Source: Amanita rubescens
Taxonomy: Eukaryota; Basidiomycota; Agaricomycetes; Agaricales; Amanitaceae
Length of the DNA: 21,284 nucleotides
Direction of reading: 5' to 3'
Assembly: GCA_015039365.1 (NCBI GenBank)
Contig: WION01000755.1
Span: 1-21,284 of the forward strand
Part shown: piece after piece, positions 7,259 through 17,292 of the stretch
How the letters are laid out: each line of letters begins with the position of its first letter
Numbering within the stretch: position 1 is the stretch's first letter
Notes under the pieces: generated by a model
The model's input: the letters and a program-made list of their open reading frames with translations, nothing else
What the model was told of the DNA's origin: nothing
The model's database searches: none
Translations under genes and position numbers: made by a program

Positions 7259-10200
7259 ATGCATTCGCATGAGTTAAACGAGGATGAGTTTGATCAGGTC
7301 CGGTAAGGTTGTTCAGTGCTGAACCATATTCTCCATCTGAACAGTGTGTAGCCACTATGAGGATTTTGACACCCTAGGTGTGCCTCGGTGACCGTACGCA
7401 AAACGGTAACTCACCCAAGTTAGACTGGATGCGGGATTCCGTCCTTGAACGGGACCGCCGCATAAGAAATGCACGGAAGACCATGCGCCGGCGCGAGCCC
7501 CACCGAAGAACAGCACTGTGGTGGCTATGGTCACAGCTACATAAAGGATTCGATGTCGCGCAGAGTTGGATCGTTGTGAGCCTTGTAGGCAAGTTATTTT
7601 ACAAGTACGTGTGCGATGAATTGAGACCCGTATATCTCTGCAGGTGTCTGCATTGGCATCAATGCAGGTATCACCTCTATTGTGAGTGAATGGCTCGCAG
7701 ATATAAAAATTGGATACTGTTCGGACGGCTGGTGGCTGAATCAGCAATTCTGTTGTTGGGAGATCGAGGGCGACGAGATTGACGGCTGCGAATCATGGCA
7801 CCCATGGAGCAACATCACGCTGGCACGTTGGTTAATATTTGTAACTTTTGCAGTACGTGATTCCGTTATCAGCGACGGGAATCCTAACGCTGCTCCGGTC
7901 TCCGCTAAAAGGGAGTGTTCTCGTTCATTGCTTCTCATCTCGTGAGGTCTCTAGCCAAGTATGCTGCCGGTTCTGGCATATCGGAAATAAAATGCATTTT
8001 GGCCGGATTCATCATGCAAGGCTTCTTGGGATTTGCCACTTTTTTTATCAAGAGTATTACGCTAGTAAGTAGCATCTGCCACTCAGAACGCGATTCTTAC
8101 GAGTGCTAGCCTCTCGTAATTGCTTCCGGATTGTCCGTAGGAAAAGAGGGTCCGTCCGTACACGTCGCGTGTTGCATTGGATCGCTAGTAGCAGGCATGT
8201 TTGAGAAGTTTTCGCGAAGTCAAAGTAAGTACGGATGCAGCCGTCGAGAAATATGCTTGACCCATCCTTAGGTAAAATGCGAGAAATTATAACGGCAGCT
8301 AGTGCCGCCGGTGTCGCAGTTGCTTTTGGATCCCCTATCGGAGGAGTTCTATTCTCCATAGAAGTACGTTTGAGTGGCAATTAATTGGTCGTCTAATCAA
8401 TTTGCAGGAAATGAGCCATGTTTTCAGCATTCGAACCATGTGGAGAAGTTTTTTCTGTGCACTCATCGCGACGTTTACGTTAGCTGTACGAAGCAGATCC
8501 CTCCCCAATACACGCTTTGACACGTTTGTTAGACCATTAACCCATTCCGCACCGGGAAGCTTGTCCTTTTCCAGGTTACTTACGATAGAGATTGGCACTT
8601 TTTCGAGATTTTTTTTTTCGTCATCCTTGGAATCTTTGGGGTATGAGTTTCCATCTTTTCTGAAGAATAACCCTAATATCAAATTGAAAGGGTTTGTATG
8701 GCGCCTTCGTGGTCAATTTCAATCTTCAAGTCGCTGCATTCCGCCGAAAGCATTTAACAAATTATGCAGTAGCAGAGGCCGTGACTCTCGCAATCATAAC
8801 CGCCATGATAGGTTACTTCAATCGATTTCTTAGAATTGATATGACCGCTAGTATGGGAATATTGTTTCGAGAATGTGAAGGTGGTGGGAATATAAACAAC
8901 CTTTGCCAGTAAGTCTAAACGCATGAGCACATGTTTGATGCCTACTGGAGATAGAACAGACGCCCAGTGGCGAATAGCCAACTCGTTGTTGCTGGCAACT
9001 CTTGCACGAATGGGCCTTGTTATTATATCATATGGGTGCAAAGTGCCTGCCGGAATATTTGTGCCTTCAATGGCGGTTGGAGCAACATTCGGTCGCATGT
9101 TGGGCATCATGGTGAAGGCCATGCAAAAGTCAGATTGTCGTTTCGTTTTCCCATCAGGTGCTGATCTGCCATGAACAGGACATTTTGGAAATCAAGCTTT
9201 TTTGCAGTTTGTACTCCAGATGTACCTTGCATCACGCCCGGAACATACGCATTCTTAGGTGCTGCTGCGGCTCTCAGGTGAGTCTCAGTGCATGCCTAGA
9301 TCCATCATATTTAAAGGGTACAGTGGCGTGATGCGAATCACCGTCACCGTCGTCGTAATCATGTTCGAGCTCACGGGGGCATTGACGTATATTCTACCGA
9401 CTATGGTAATGCAAATTGTGTTTTTGGGCAATATCGTGACTAAATATGTACTTGCACAGATTGTGCTGCTGGTGACAAAAGCCGTTGGCGACTTCTTGGG
9501 TACGAACGGTATTGCAGATGAAATGATTAGGTTCAATGGGTATCCATTTCTCGAGAAAGAAGACCATGCCTATAATGTCTCAGGTAAGTGTCATACAAAA
9601 CAGCGATATCGAGTTTACCTAATTCGTTTTTGAGTGTCGGCTGTTATGCGAAGGCGTCTACATACGTTGACGGACTCGGGAATGTGCATAAAGAGCCTAG
9701 GTAATGCAGTGAGCTTGCGTTCGTCTTCTGCATACTTAACGTTCGACAGAGATCATACTATGTACGACCGATGTTAAAGGATTCCCAATTCTCAGTGCAG
9801 ATGGTATGCAGACATTATGCGGCTATATTGGCAGAACGGATCTCCGCTATGTTCTAGGTCTGCTGCATTTTTTTTCACAGAAAAAATTATTCTCAATTTC
9901 ATAGAGAGGGCTCGGAAGCAAGGCTTTGACGACGATACTCCATGTACTTTCACAAAAGAGATTGATGTCTCTGAACCGCCGCCAACTCCATTCGGTGTTG
10001 GAGAAGAAGCACTCGCCGGCCTTATCTCTGCATCAAATTCGCAAAATGGGCTGCGAATATGGCCGTGGGTGAACCTGGTTCGTCTACGTCCTTCATACTT
10101 CGTGTAGTTCATGACGATCAAACAGACACCGATGACTGTGACCCCGACTTTGCCGCTAGAAATAGTCATGCAATTGTTCAAGCGAATGGGGTAGGTTGTG

Positions 10201-10452
10201 ACCTTCCCGTTAATGATGATGATGACGTATCCTCGTAGGCCCCGTGTAATCCTTGTCGAGGACCAAGGGAAGCTAACGGGACTGGTAACCGTGAAGGATG
10301 TGTTGCGCTTTATAGCAACGGAGAAGCCCCAACATAACCCTTCATGGGATGAAAGAGGCGGATTGGATAATCTGTTGGAAGAAATCTGGAATTGGGCAAT
10401 GGCTAAAGGATACAAATTAGCTTCGTGGGGTCACGCTTTGTTACGAAGATGA
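7259..10452 (+). CDS. CLC-family chloride/proton exchanger with CBS domains
   Basis: This is a fungal relative of yeast Gef1 and animal CLC-3/4/5, which move chloride against protons in Golgi, vesicle or vacuole membranes. Nineteen exons: 7259-7302, 7352-7377, 7424-7588, 7644-7852, 7912-8064, 8110-8224, 8272-8363, 8408-8485, 8533-8640, 8691-8908, 8955-9128, 9179-9277, 9324-9405, 9460-9583, 9635-9700, 9750-9857, 9905-10077, 10126-10190 and 10239-10452; 770 residues. Selectivity motifs are GSGISE (168-173, Ser where many CLCs have Pro), GKEGP (210-214, gating Glu212) and GIFVP (436-440). The FSIEEM pair (E268/E269) matches the proton glutamate of exchangers, so this is probably an antiporter rather than a channel. 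Tyr484 fits the conserved chloride-binding Tyr. Two CBS domains lie at about 565-640 and 680-735. Intron 3 is GC-AG. The start at 7259 gives an acidic N-terminus joined in frame to [10 protein letters not shown]. Confidence 0.92.
7589..7643 (+). other. GC-AG intron 3 of the CLC gene
   Basis: The donor is G|GCAAGT and the acceptor CTGCAG. Joining gives [17 protein letters not shown], the unbroken first helix of CLC proteins. No GT donor in the needed phase lies nearby, so the GC donor is required by the protein frame. GCAAGT is the usual strong context for GC-AG introns. Confidence 0.85.
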
Positions 10453-10905
10453 TATTATATGTACGATATATGATACGTCACCAAGCGGGTGGAGCGCAAA
10501 ATACTGCATAAGAGGTGCTCGACACATCGTGAGCGTAAAAATGACTGGCTCCCAAGACGGAGATTCAGCAATATTCTCGGGAGCTGGCTACGTATACCCT
10601 TCACCAATTTGTTCTCGCTCGCTCTCTGCAAGAACAAGGCAGAGCTCCCAAAAACAGTTCAACTCATACCGACAACAGCAGGGACACGAAGGCGCCAGGT
10701 GTGCATGGACATTCATAAGATTGACTTACTCTCAAGTTTCTATTGCAGACAGAATACTCTAGGTCTGCAGCGCCCCTAACCCAAACCCAGCGTCAGCGCT
10801 GCAAACGGTCATTGTACCAGATGGGTACGTCGGTTTTTTAATCCGTGCATTTTCGACGTCGATAACATACATCACATAACGAAGAAACGAGTTTGAATTT
10901 CATTA
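10453..10905. other. gap between convergent CLC and TSR1 genes
   Basis: The stretch must contain the 3' ends of both genes. It also holds a plus-strand open frame with an intron-like segment, listed separately (10541-10779). Just after the CLC stop is an AT-rich run (TTATATGTACGATATATGA, from 10454) that could serve in 3' end formation. Confidence 0.45.
10541..10779 (+). CDS. possible small hypothetical gene
   Basis: I do not recognise this. ATG 10541 opens a 53-codon frame rich in Ser, Gln and Arg. At 10699 a GTGTGC donor pairs with a pyrimidine-rich TATTGCAG acceptor at 10748, with a CTTAC-like branch site between them; removing the 50-nt segment gives 62 residues ending at TAA 10777-10779. 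A later acceptor at 10770 would instead give a different tail. The intron-like architecture matches the neighbouring genes, but there is no domain and the piece sits in the 3' gap of CLC. It may be a small gene, a spliced 3' UTR or chance. Confidence 0.25.
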
Positions 10906-13716
10906 TCATTCTTCCATGGCGTCTTCTGTTAGCTTTCCGTCGTCTAGGGTCCATAATTTCCACCATTTTGGATACACCCTCTTGTAAAGATTCATGCATA
11001 CGGTGTCCATTTGATTGATTGGTCCATCAAAGTGTGCTTTGAAGTATCCATGGGTGCCCAATGATTCCTGAATATGTCCAGTCCGGCCGTACTTGGTGTG
11101 CAATTGGATCGGTTTGAAATATTGTACATCATCTACGGACCTTGAGTTGAAAGGCAAGCGAAATGGAAATGAGTCGTACCACGATTGAAAAACATATATC
11201 GAACGGTTGCTGTTTTTTTATGGACTTTAAACGGATGCCCTGTCAAGATGATACGTTTCGCAATGACGCGCGTTGTATCAGGATTTAGGAATGATCCCAT
11301 AGCCACTAAATGTGGGGCTAATGATGCAAGCATGTGTTCATGGGAGCTAGTCACCCAAGGGATCAGAGCAACTAACCTTGGGGATCTGTGCCCTCCCTCA
11401 AAAGAATACACGGCTGCTTTCCAAATATCATTGGACCATACGTCGTCACAACGCTCGTAAGGCCGTGGCGCAGGTACCGTTCGAACTTGTGGATGTTATT
11501 GGTACCCTTACCGCCGCCTCGTGTGAGCTGACTATACAATGGATTGACCCGGAATCGGCGAGGGCCTACGCACAAAACTAAGGGGTCCTATCGCAAAAAA
11601 TCTTGGCTTTAAATCATCATTGACTTGCGCAAACCTACCTTTGATCTGACGGAACCATCGTACTCGGTATTACGCTGTACAGTAAAGTTGAGCGCAGTAA
11701 TCTTATGTTCGTGTTGCAACAACGCATAAAGAGTGGTGACAGCTCCAGTCAGTTCCGCATCTCGGGGGACATCCTTTAGGTATATCGACACCCTTGTTGC
11801 AGGCTGTAGGCTATGAGCGTCCATTCGTAAATAAATTGAGACGTGACGTACTTCAACTCTGTATAATTCTGCCTCCGCGCGTCTACGAATGGTCCTCTCC
11901 GTCCTCTTGAAGTCCTCGAACTGAAAAATACGAGCATAATCTCTGGGAAGGTTCTCGAAAGGGTCCCATGGACTTGTTCTGAAGGAGCGCAGTCCTCTGT
12001 ATCTTTGGAACCTTACACGGGCCAGTTGGTCTTGTGGTGTGTCTATTTCATCAGGGAAAACCAGATCATCCTCTTCTTCCCGTTTTCTATTCCTCCACTT
12101 CTGCAGCCTAAATCATAGATATGAACGAAAGACACACATATGCGTCGGCCGTCTTACTGTCGTTCTTCCTCCTCCTCGTCCAACTCCTGGAAATCGACAA
12201 GTTTTGGAACATTGTCATTCATGTCTTCATCGTCCATTATAATTTCTTCTTCTTCATCATTCATGTTGCTTGTATTCATCTCCTCTACGGCTTCGCCGGC
12301 CTCTTCTCCCTCTTCTTCATCATCACTCTCATCAATTATCCAAGCTGCTTGATATTCGCTCGTCCCTTTCGGTACCCTTTTCACAACTCTGGGCGTCGTG
12401 CCCTTGGCAGCATCAGGCAGGGATACTTCATCCATATCTTCAATATTCCCGTTCATCTCTTCTTCGGTTGGCCATGTTTGTTCATTTGCAAGATCATCGG
12501 GATCGTTACTTGAAACTAAAGAATCTACCTCTTCTGGATCTGGTTCAACGAGGGTAGCTGATTCGACCTCCATATTGGCGCCAGACTTCGAGTAGCGAGG
12601 CAAAGGTGCGGATTCAATCTATGTGTCATGGTTGTTATTCATCTGGATATTAAAAAACGGAGTGCCTACTCTAGCGATCTGGAAGTCTCCGTAGTTTGGC
12701 AAATGGATAAGTCTGTTTGCGGACAAGGAGTTTCCTCGAACTACGCCAGTCACCTTGAGTAATCCATCTTGCCAAGAGATGGACTCTCCTAATATCCAAG
12801 CACGCCCTTCTCTCCACCGAACGTCGGCAGGTTTACCTTCGGCCAAAGCTCTTAGAGCATTCAGTCTATCTGAGCTGATATGAAGATCGAAAATCTTTGC
12901 TTGACTTGGCACAAAGTACTGCATGAAGGACAGCAGTGATTTGAGAATACCTGAGCGCGTCTTTGCGTCAAAATGAGGATCCTGCGGAACGACGCTGACT
13001 ACGTCCGGCAGGCCCTGTGCTTGCAGAGTGCGCAACAAAGTGTCTCCCCACTGGTCAACCTCCACTGTTGTCGACAAGACAAATATCGCATAATCGGCGA
13101 CTTTGCAAGCTTCTAACGCAGCATAGAAGTTTCTGTATGGTATATTAATGAATTGAATTGAAGTTTTGAACCGTTCTGCTCTTCAATTAAAAAAACTATG
13201 TTTAGTCTCTCGTCATATGAGAGGAGCTTTGGAGACAGACCTGATTTTCCAGATGCCTACATCTGGACAATCGTCGGCTGATATCTGAAGAGAATCTGCA
13301 AGCGAAGCTACTGCGCTGCGCGCATTGACATCCGGAGTCAGAGGGATAACTGCAACTATTCTGGGCGCGCCATCGACACCGTTAAATATACGCGTGGCAG
13401 AGATTAAGGACTGTCTCTTTTTCATCTGGGCTTGCTTGGCTGTGTTTCGCCTGTTCAGACGGAGCTGCGCTGCTGATGCAGAGACGGTTGCTTTTGGAGA
13501 ATCCCTTGAGATGCGACCTAAGAGTCCACATTAGATATGAGTTGAGTAAGATCGAGTTCATGCTTGCCCTTTGCGGCATTTCTCAGCGAATGTTTTGTTG
13601 CGTGTCTTGATTTGAATTTTTTATTTTGCTAATATGGATCGTAAGGTGGCTTATTCCGATGAGCACACGCTTACCTGTTTCAGCGTAGGCCTGTGGTGGT
13701 GTTGTGGTTGTGCCAT
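10906..13716 (-). CDS. TSR1: TSR1, 40S ribosome biogenesis factor
   Basis: Tsr1 is a GTPase-like factor, related to Bms1 but without a working GTP site, that sits on late pre-40S particles and blocks premature subunit joining. Exons (minus strand, 5' to 3') are 13716-13675, 13628-13568, 13517-13241, 13180-12670, 12618-12158, 12107-11852, 11803-11639, 11587-11377, 11317-11180 and 11132-10906; 782 residues, close to the yeast protein. The basic N-terminus reads [12 protein letters not shown]. An AARP2CN-type region covers about 215-297 ([20 protein letters not shown]). A long acidic segment follows (about 390-445). The C-terminal DUF663/RIBIOP_C domain runs from about 450 ([19 protein letters not shown]) and includes [14 protein letters not shown] and [14 protein letters not shown]. 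Intron 2 is GC-AG; intron 6 (48 nt) is in frame without a stop. It diverges from the dehydrogenase gene. Confidence 0.94.
13518..13567 (-). other. GC-AG intron 2 of TSR1
   Basis: On the minus strand the junction is AAGG|GCAAGC ... CTCTTAG|GTCGC. Splicing here joins RNAAKG to RISRDSPK, matching the AAKGR signature of Tsr1 proteins. Reading through meets a TAG at the acceptor, so an intron is needed, and no GT donor is in position. Confidence 0.8.
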
Positions 13717-13822
13717 ACATTATCAGCTAGAAATTTTGCGACCGATAAGGCAATCCTGGGCACGTGTTCTGCGCTATATTTAGGGTACTGTCATAGTACC
13801 GGCTTGACCCATAACTTGGGCG
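13717..13822. promoter_or_regulatory. bidirectional promoter gap TSR1 / dehydrogenase
   Basis: Only 106 bp separate the two divergent ATGs. The gap contains a palindromic CACGTG box (13761-13766), the core site of bHLH factors such as Cbf1 or USF-like proteins, and a TATATTTA element (13775-13782) oriented suitably for the dehydrogenase, 41 bp before its ATG. Shared control of the two genes is an inference from spacing. Confidence 0.5.
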
Positions 13823-15215
13823 ATGACGGCCATCCCTGACGACCAGCTTTTCCAGTATGCAGACCGCGTGCGTGATAGGGTTGTTGTTATTACAGGTATT
13901 AGCATTTACTTAATTTACATGTCCGGCTTCTTACCGTGATGACAGGGGCAGCAAACGGTATAGGTAAAGAAACCGCGTTTCGTTTCGCGGCTTATGGGTA
14001 GGGACAAGTTTCTGCACTTTTAATTCTTATGCTACACAAGCAACCAGTGCAAAAGTTGTCATTGGCGATCTGGACGCGGTGGGTGCCGAAAAGGTTGTCG
14101 AACAGATCGAGCAGGATGGCGGGTATGTCGTACTACCGGAGTTGTATTCTGCGTCTCATGCAGTCGACCAGTAAAGCAATCTATCAAAAATGCAATGTAA
14201 CAGTGTGGGAGGACCAGCTCGCTCTCTTTGAGCTAGCAATGTCAACATATGGCTCAGTCGACGTTGTTGTAAGAACTTTCGATGGCTTAATCACTCGTAA
14301 GTGAACGTGTCTCGAAAGGTCCCCAATGCTGGCATAGGTCAACGGGCGCCCCTCACGCTGGTGACGTTGAAGAATGGAAAACCTATCAAACCTGAACTGG
14401 CTACGCTTGATGTCAATCTCAATGGCGTTGTTTACTGTGAGCTACATTGGCTGCTGGCGTTTATGAAATCACACTTCCTCAGCGACGTACCTGGCTCAAC
14501 ACTACTTGATTCTCAACAGAAAGGCGGGTCACCTCAAAGCTGTTGTTCTAATTGGTTCCATGGGTATGAGACCCTGTTCTATCGTTCACGCAGCGGTATT
14601 TAAAACGCATGGCCACGGTAGCTTCGTGGCTAGCCCTTCCGAAGGCTGAACTATATGCCGCGTCCAAGCACGCCGTCTTGGGATTGATGCGATCCCTTGA
14701 TGTCCATTTCGCCTTGCAAGACATTCGGATTTCATGCATACATCCATTTTTTGCCGGTCAGTCCATTCGCGTGACATTGTGGTTGCGGCTGGAATTTCGA
14801 TAGACACGGCTATCCTGCCTCCAATTATGAAAATCATCCTGGCAGGCATACCACTCGCAACCGTCCCAAGGATCGCAGGCGCTATATTTTATTCGGCCAC
14901 AAACCCTGACCCCGAGACTAGTGGTAATGCTTGGCTCATTCCCGACAACGGTCCAGTTTTCAGGGTGCCTAAGGAAGAACTCAAGCTTGGAGTGTATAAA
15001 ATGATTGATGACCGAGCAAACGCGGGGCTCAAGTATGTTGCATCGTTGGCACTGCGGAAGGCGACTAACATGCAACCTCCGGCCTTAGGATCCAGGCTGG
15101 ACTGGGGTACTATGGGACTGTAATTCATGATTTGACTCGCATCTTTGCCAAGCTATTCTTAGACATCCTCTTAACCGTAACTGCAGCGGTGCTGGGTTGG
15201 CGCAAGAAAGATTGA
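13823..15215 (+). CDS. short-chain dehydrogenase/reductase with C-terminal membrane segment
   Basis: This is a classical SDR oxidoreductase using NAD(P), of unknown substrate; its general look recalls 15-hydroxyprostaglandin-dehydrogenase-like fungal SDRs. Exons are 13823-13895, 13946-13997, 14048-14122, 14172-14268, 14319-14436, 14483-14563, 14622-14756, 14804-15032 and 15089-15215; 328 residues. The cofactor motif is TGAANGIG (24-31), with Asp after the second strand (VVIGDLD) suggesting NAD preference. NAG is at 102-104. The catalytic set is Ser164, Tyr177 and Lys181 (YAASK). After splicing intron 8 the tail ends in a hydrophobic helix (LFLDILLTVTAAVLGW) and a basic RKKD end, which may anchor the protein in a membrane. 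Without that splice the frame runs to a stop at 15121-15123 and the helix is lost. Confidence 0.9.
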
Positions 15216-15307
15216 TACCAGGAAACCGAGGCATTACGCTATTGGATTCTACGTTATTTATTCATACCCTTCTGAGTCTCTCTGTAAATGTGTTAGTAGC
15301 GTCTATA

Positions 15308-16166
15308 TCAGTGCAAGTCATCGACTTGCCGTCTGCTGTTCTGCACACGTATAAAGAGCCAGTCGACTACAGCTCTGACACCAGTTCTGACAAGGCTGAG
15401 TAACTGAGAGAAACAGATGTAGAAAGGCATACCCTTCCAGTGCTGAAACGCCCATCACGTCCAAGCTTGCGATCCGTTCCATAATGTCATTCTCTGGTTC
15501 TCCTTGCCGTACGTTCCGTCGCGCGCTTTCAAGCTTTCTCTGGTGCCAATCTTCGTAGTCGTGTCGAATTTCTTCAACGGACAAACTCAGAGGTGAATCT
15601 TGCTTGTTTGCTAGAAGTAGAAGTGGTACACCCAGTATTTGCGGCGCGGAAAGGACGGATTCTAAGCCGCTTATCCCGATGCAATCAAGACTGGGCGCTA
15701 CGGTAAATGTTGCAATGACATACCAAACACTTCCCAGCCTTCACTGATCCTCTCGCGGTCCTCAGCGTCGATGACATAAACAACGGCGTGGCAGTCATCG
15801 TAATATTTGTGCCAAATGTTTCTGATGCCTCGCTGCCCTCCCAAATCCCAGAATTGAAGTATGGCCGAAGGAAGTGCGATCTTTCCCGCTGTGATTCGAA
15901 TCTTGAGTTGCTAAGTCCATCAAGAAAAGGAAATAGATGCACTGTTCTGTCCTACTGTGGGACCAATCTTGTGAGGGGTCAGACCTGGTGTATCATTGTA
16001 AAGCGTCTTGATTTTCTCCAGTAGGGTCTATAGGATTATGAGCAGATGCGAGTGGGCACTATACAATACGCACCGTCTTTCCTGCCGCGTCGAGACCGAT
16101 GATAATAACAGAAAACTCTTCCTTCGTTGTGAGATACTCGTGGAGACCTTTGAGCAAATGATACAT
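15308..16166 (-). CDS. ARL3: ARL3/ARFRP1-type small GTPase
   Basis: This Arf-like GTPase works at the trans-Golgi, where in yeast Arl3 recruits Arl1 and its effectors. Exons (minus strand) are 16166-16074, 16027-15943, 15888-15724, 15661-15433 and 15386-15308; 216 residues. Motifs: P-loop GLDAAGKT (24-31), switch I GPTVGQN, WDLGGQ (73-78), NKQD (133-136) and SAL near the end. Residue 2 is Tyr, not Gly, so there is no myristoylation site. Yeast Arl3 and human ARFRP1 likewise start Met-aromatic and are N-acetylated, which separates them from ordinary Arf proteins. The intron 2 acceptor at 15889 was chosen because it restores GQNTGKI; nearer AGs break the frame. It is divergent from VMA16. The symbol follows yeast; animal ARL3 is a different protein. 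Confidence 0.9.
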
Positions 16167-16214
16167 GAACGACCAAACACGGCACAACACCCGCGTCGCT
16201 GCCCCGTCATTAGT
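16167..16214. promoter_or_regulatory. 48-bp gap between divergent ARL3 and VMA16 starts
   Basis: Both start codons are well supported by protein homology, leaving 48 bp for two 5' UTRs and two core promoters. No TATA box is visible. Either the transcripts overlap at their 5' ends, each promoter lies inside the other gene, or transcription starts very close to the ATGs. Confidence 0.6.
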
Positions 16215-17173
16215 ATGGGCTTGTTCTACTCTTACTATACTTATGGTCTTCCTATCTTTCTCTTCATAGTCATTGCTCTTTACCTTCTCTTCACCGGTCC
16301 GTTTACTACCACCCTACTCAGTTCTCACTCACTCAAAGCACAGGTTCGGGCGAGGCATTCAACGTTGGCCGTTTCCTTGAGGAATCCAGTCCTTACGCGT
16401 GGGCTGCAACAGGTGTTGGACTCTGTATAGGCCTTAGTGTTGTGGGTGCTGGATGGTGAGCCTCTTTCCCGGTTTCGCCAACTGCTGTCAACTTCTCAGG
16501 GGTATATTCGTTACGGGAGCTTCAGTCCTCGGTGGAGGCGTTCGCGCACCTCGCATTACCACAAAGAATTTGATAAGGTGAAATGTCTTTGCCAACGTAC
16601 TGAATACCGCTTCATGGTCCTTGCATTAGCATCATTTTCTGTGAAGTGGTCGCCATATACGGTGTTGTAAGTCCGGAGTGGTATTCTTCCAAGTGCCTAA
16701 TGCCCTACTGAAAACTGTTCAGATCATTGGCATTGTCTATTCCGCAAAGATGACCCCCGTTCCAGAGACATTGCTTTACACTCGAGATAACTATTACACA
16801 GGTAATGTGGTTACTACTTCGCTTCCGTTACAGTGCTAGAGAAGTTCATAGGATTTGCCATTTTCTGGGGTGGTCTAACCGTCGGTGCATGCAACCTCCT
16901 TTGCGGAATATCCGTCGGAGTGACAGGCTCGACAGCAGCCTTGGCAGACGCATCGGATCCCAATTTGTTTGTGAAAATTCTCGTTGTGGAGGTGTTCGGA
17001 AGTATTCTGGGATTGTTCGGGCTCATTGGTATGCTCTTTGTGTTGAGGAACAAATATCATCTCATTTGCATGCAGTCGGTCTCCTGGCCGTTGGCTCCGC
17101 GCTCGATTTCAAAGCTGCAGAGCCCCTCACCAATATCGCTGCGAGAGCTGCCGCGTCGCCATTCGTGTATTGA
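16215..17173 (+). CDS. VMA16: V-type ATPase proteolipid subunit c''
   Basis: Subunit c'' is part of the rotating ring of the Vo sector that carries protons into vacuole, Golgi and endosomes. Exons are 16215-16296, 16344-16455, 16500-16577, 16630-16666, 16723-16801, 16852-17028 and 17076-17173; 220 residues, like the 213 of yeast. There are five hydrophobic segments, the first being the extra N-terminal helix typical of c''. Glu96 in [11 protein letters not shown] matches yeast Glu108, the essential proton carrier. Glu176 in [13 protein letters not shown] matches yeast Glu188, and the offset of 12 is the same for both. [15 protein letters not shown] appears here as [15 protein letters not shown]. 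The C-terminus after [13 protein letters not shown] is about 20 residues longer than usual. It converges on the CUE gene with a 119 bp gap. Confidence 0.94.
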
Positions 17174-17292
17174 CGGTGTGGGAACTGATATTCCTGCATG
17201 GGAGGCGGCGGAAACGGCCAAATCTATACGTCCGTAGTGTACATATCCCTGGCGCCCTATTATACAATGCAATAAGCTCCGTCAACGTATCC

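Noticed and set aside
7378..7945. Overlapping open frames on both strands in the CLC 5' region
   Set aside because: They are shadows of CLC exons 3-5 and their introns; only the spliced CLC frame carries conserved sequence.
12121..12513. Plus-strand hydrophobic open frames opposite TSR1
   Set aside because: They are the complement of the Glu/Asp-rich codons of TSR1, which read as Phe/Leu/Ser on the other strand; not real membrane proteins.
15916..15942. Stop codon in ARL3 after GQN suggesting a pseudogene
   Set aside because: The stop lies in intron 2; using the acceptor at 15889 gives GQNTGKI and an intact GTPase.
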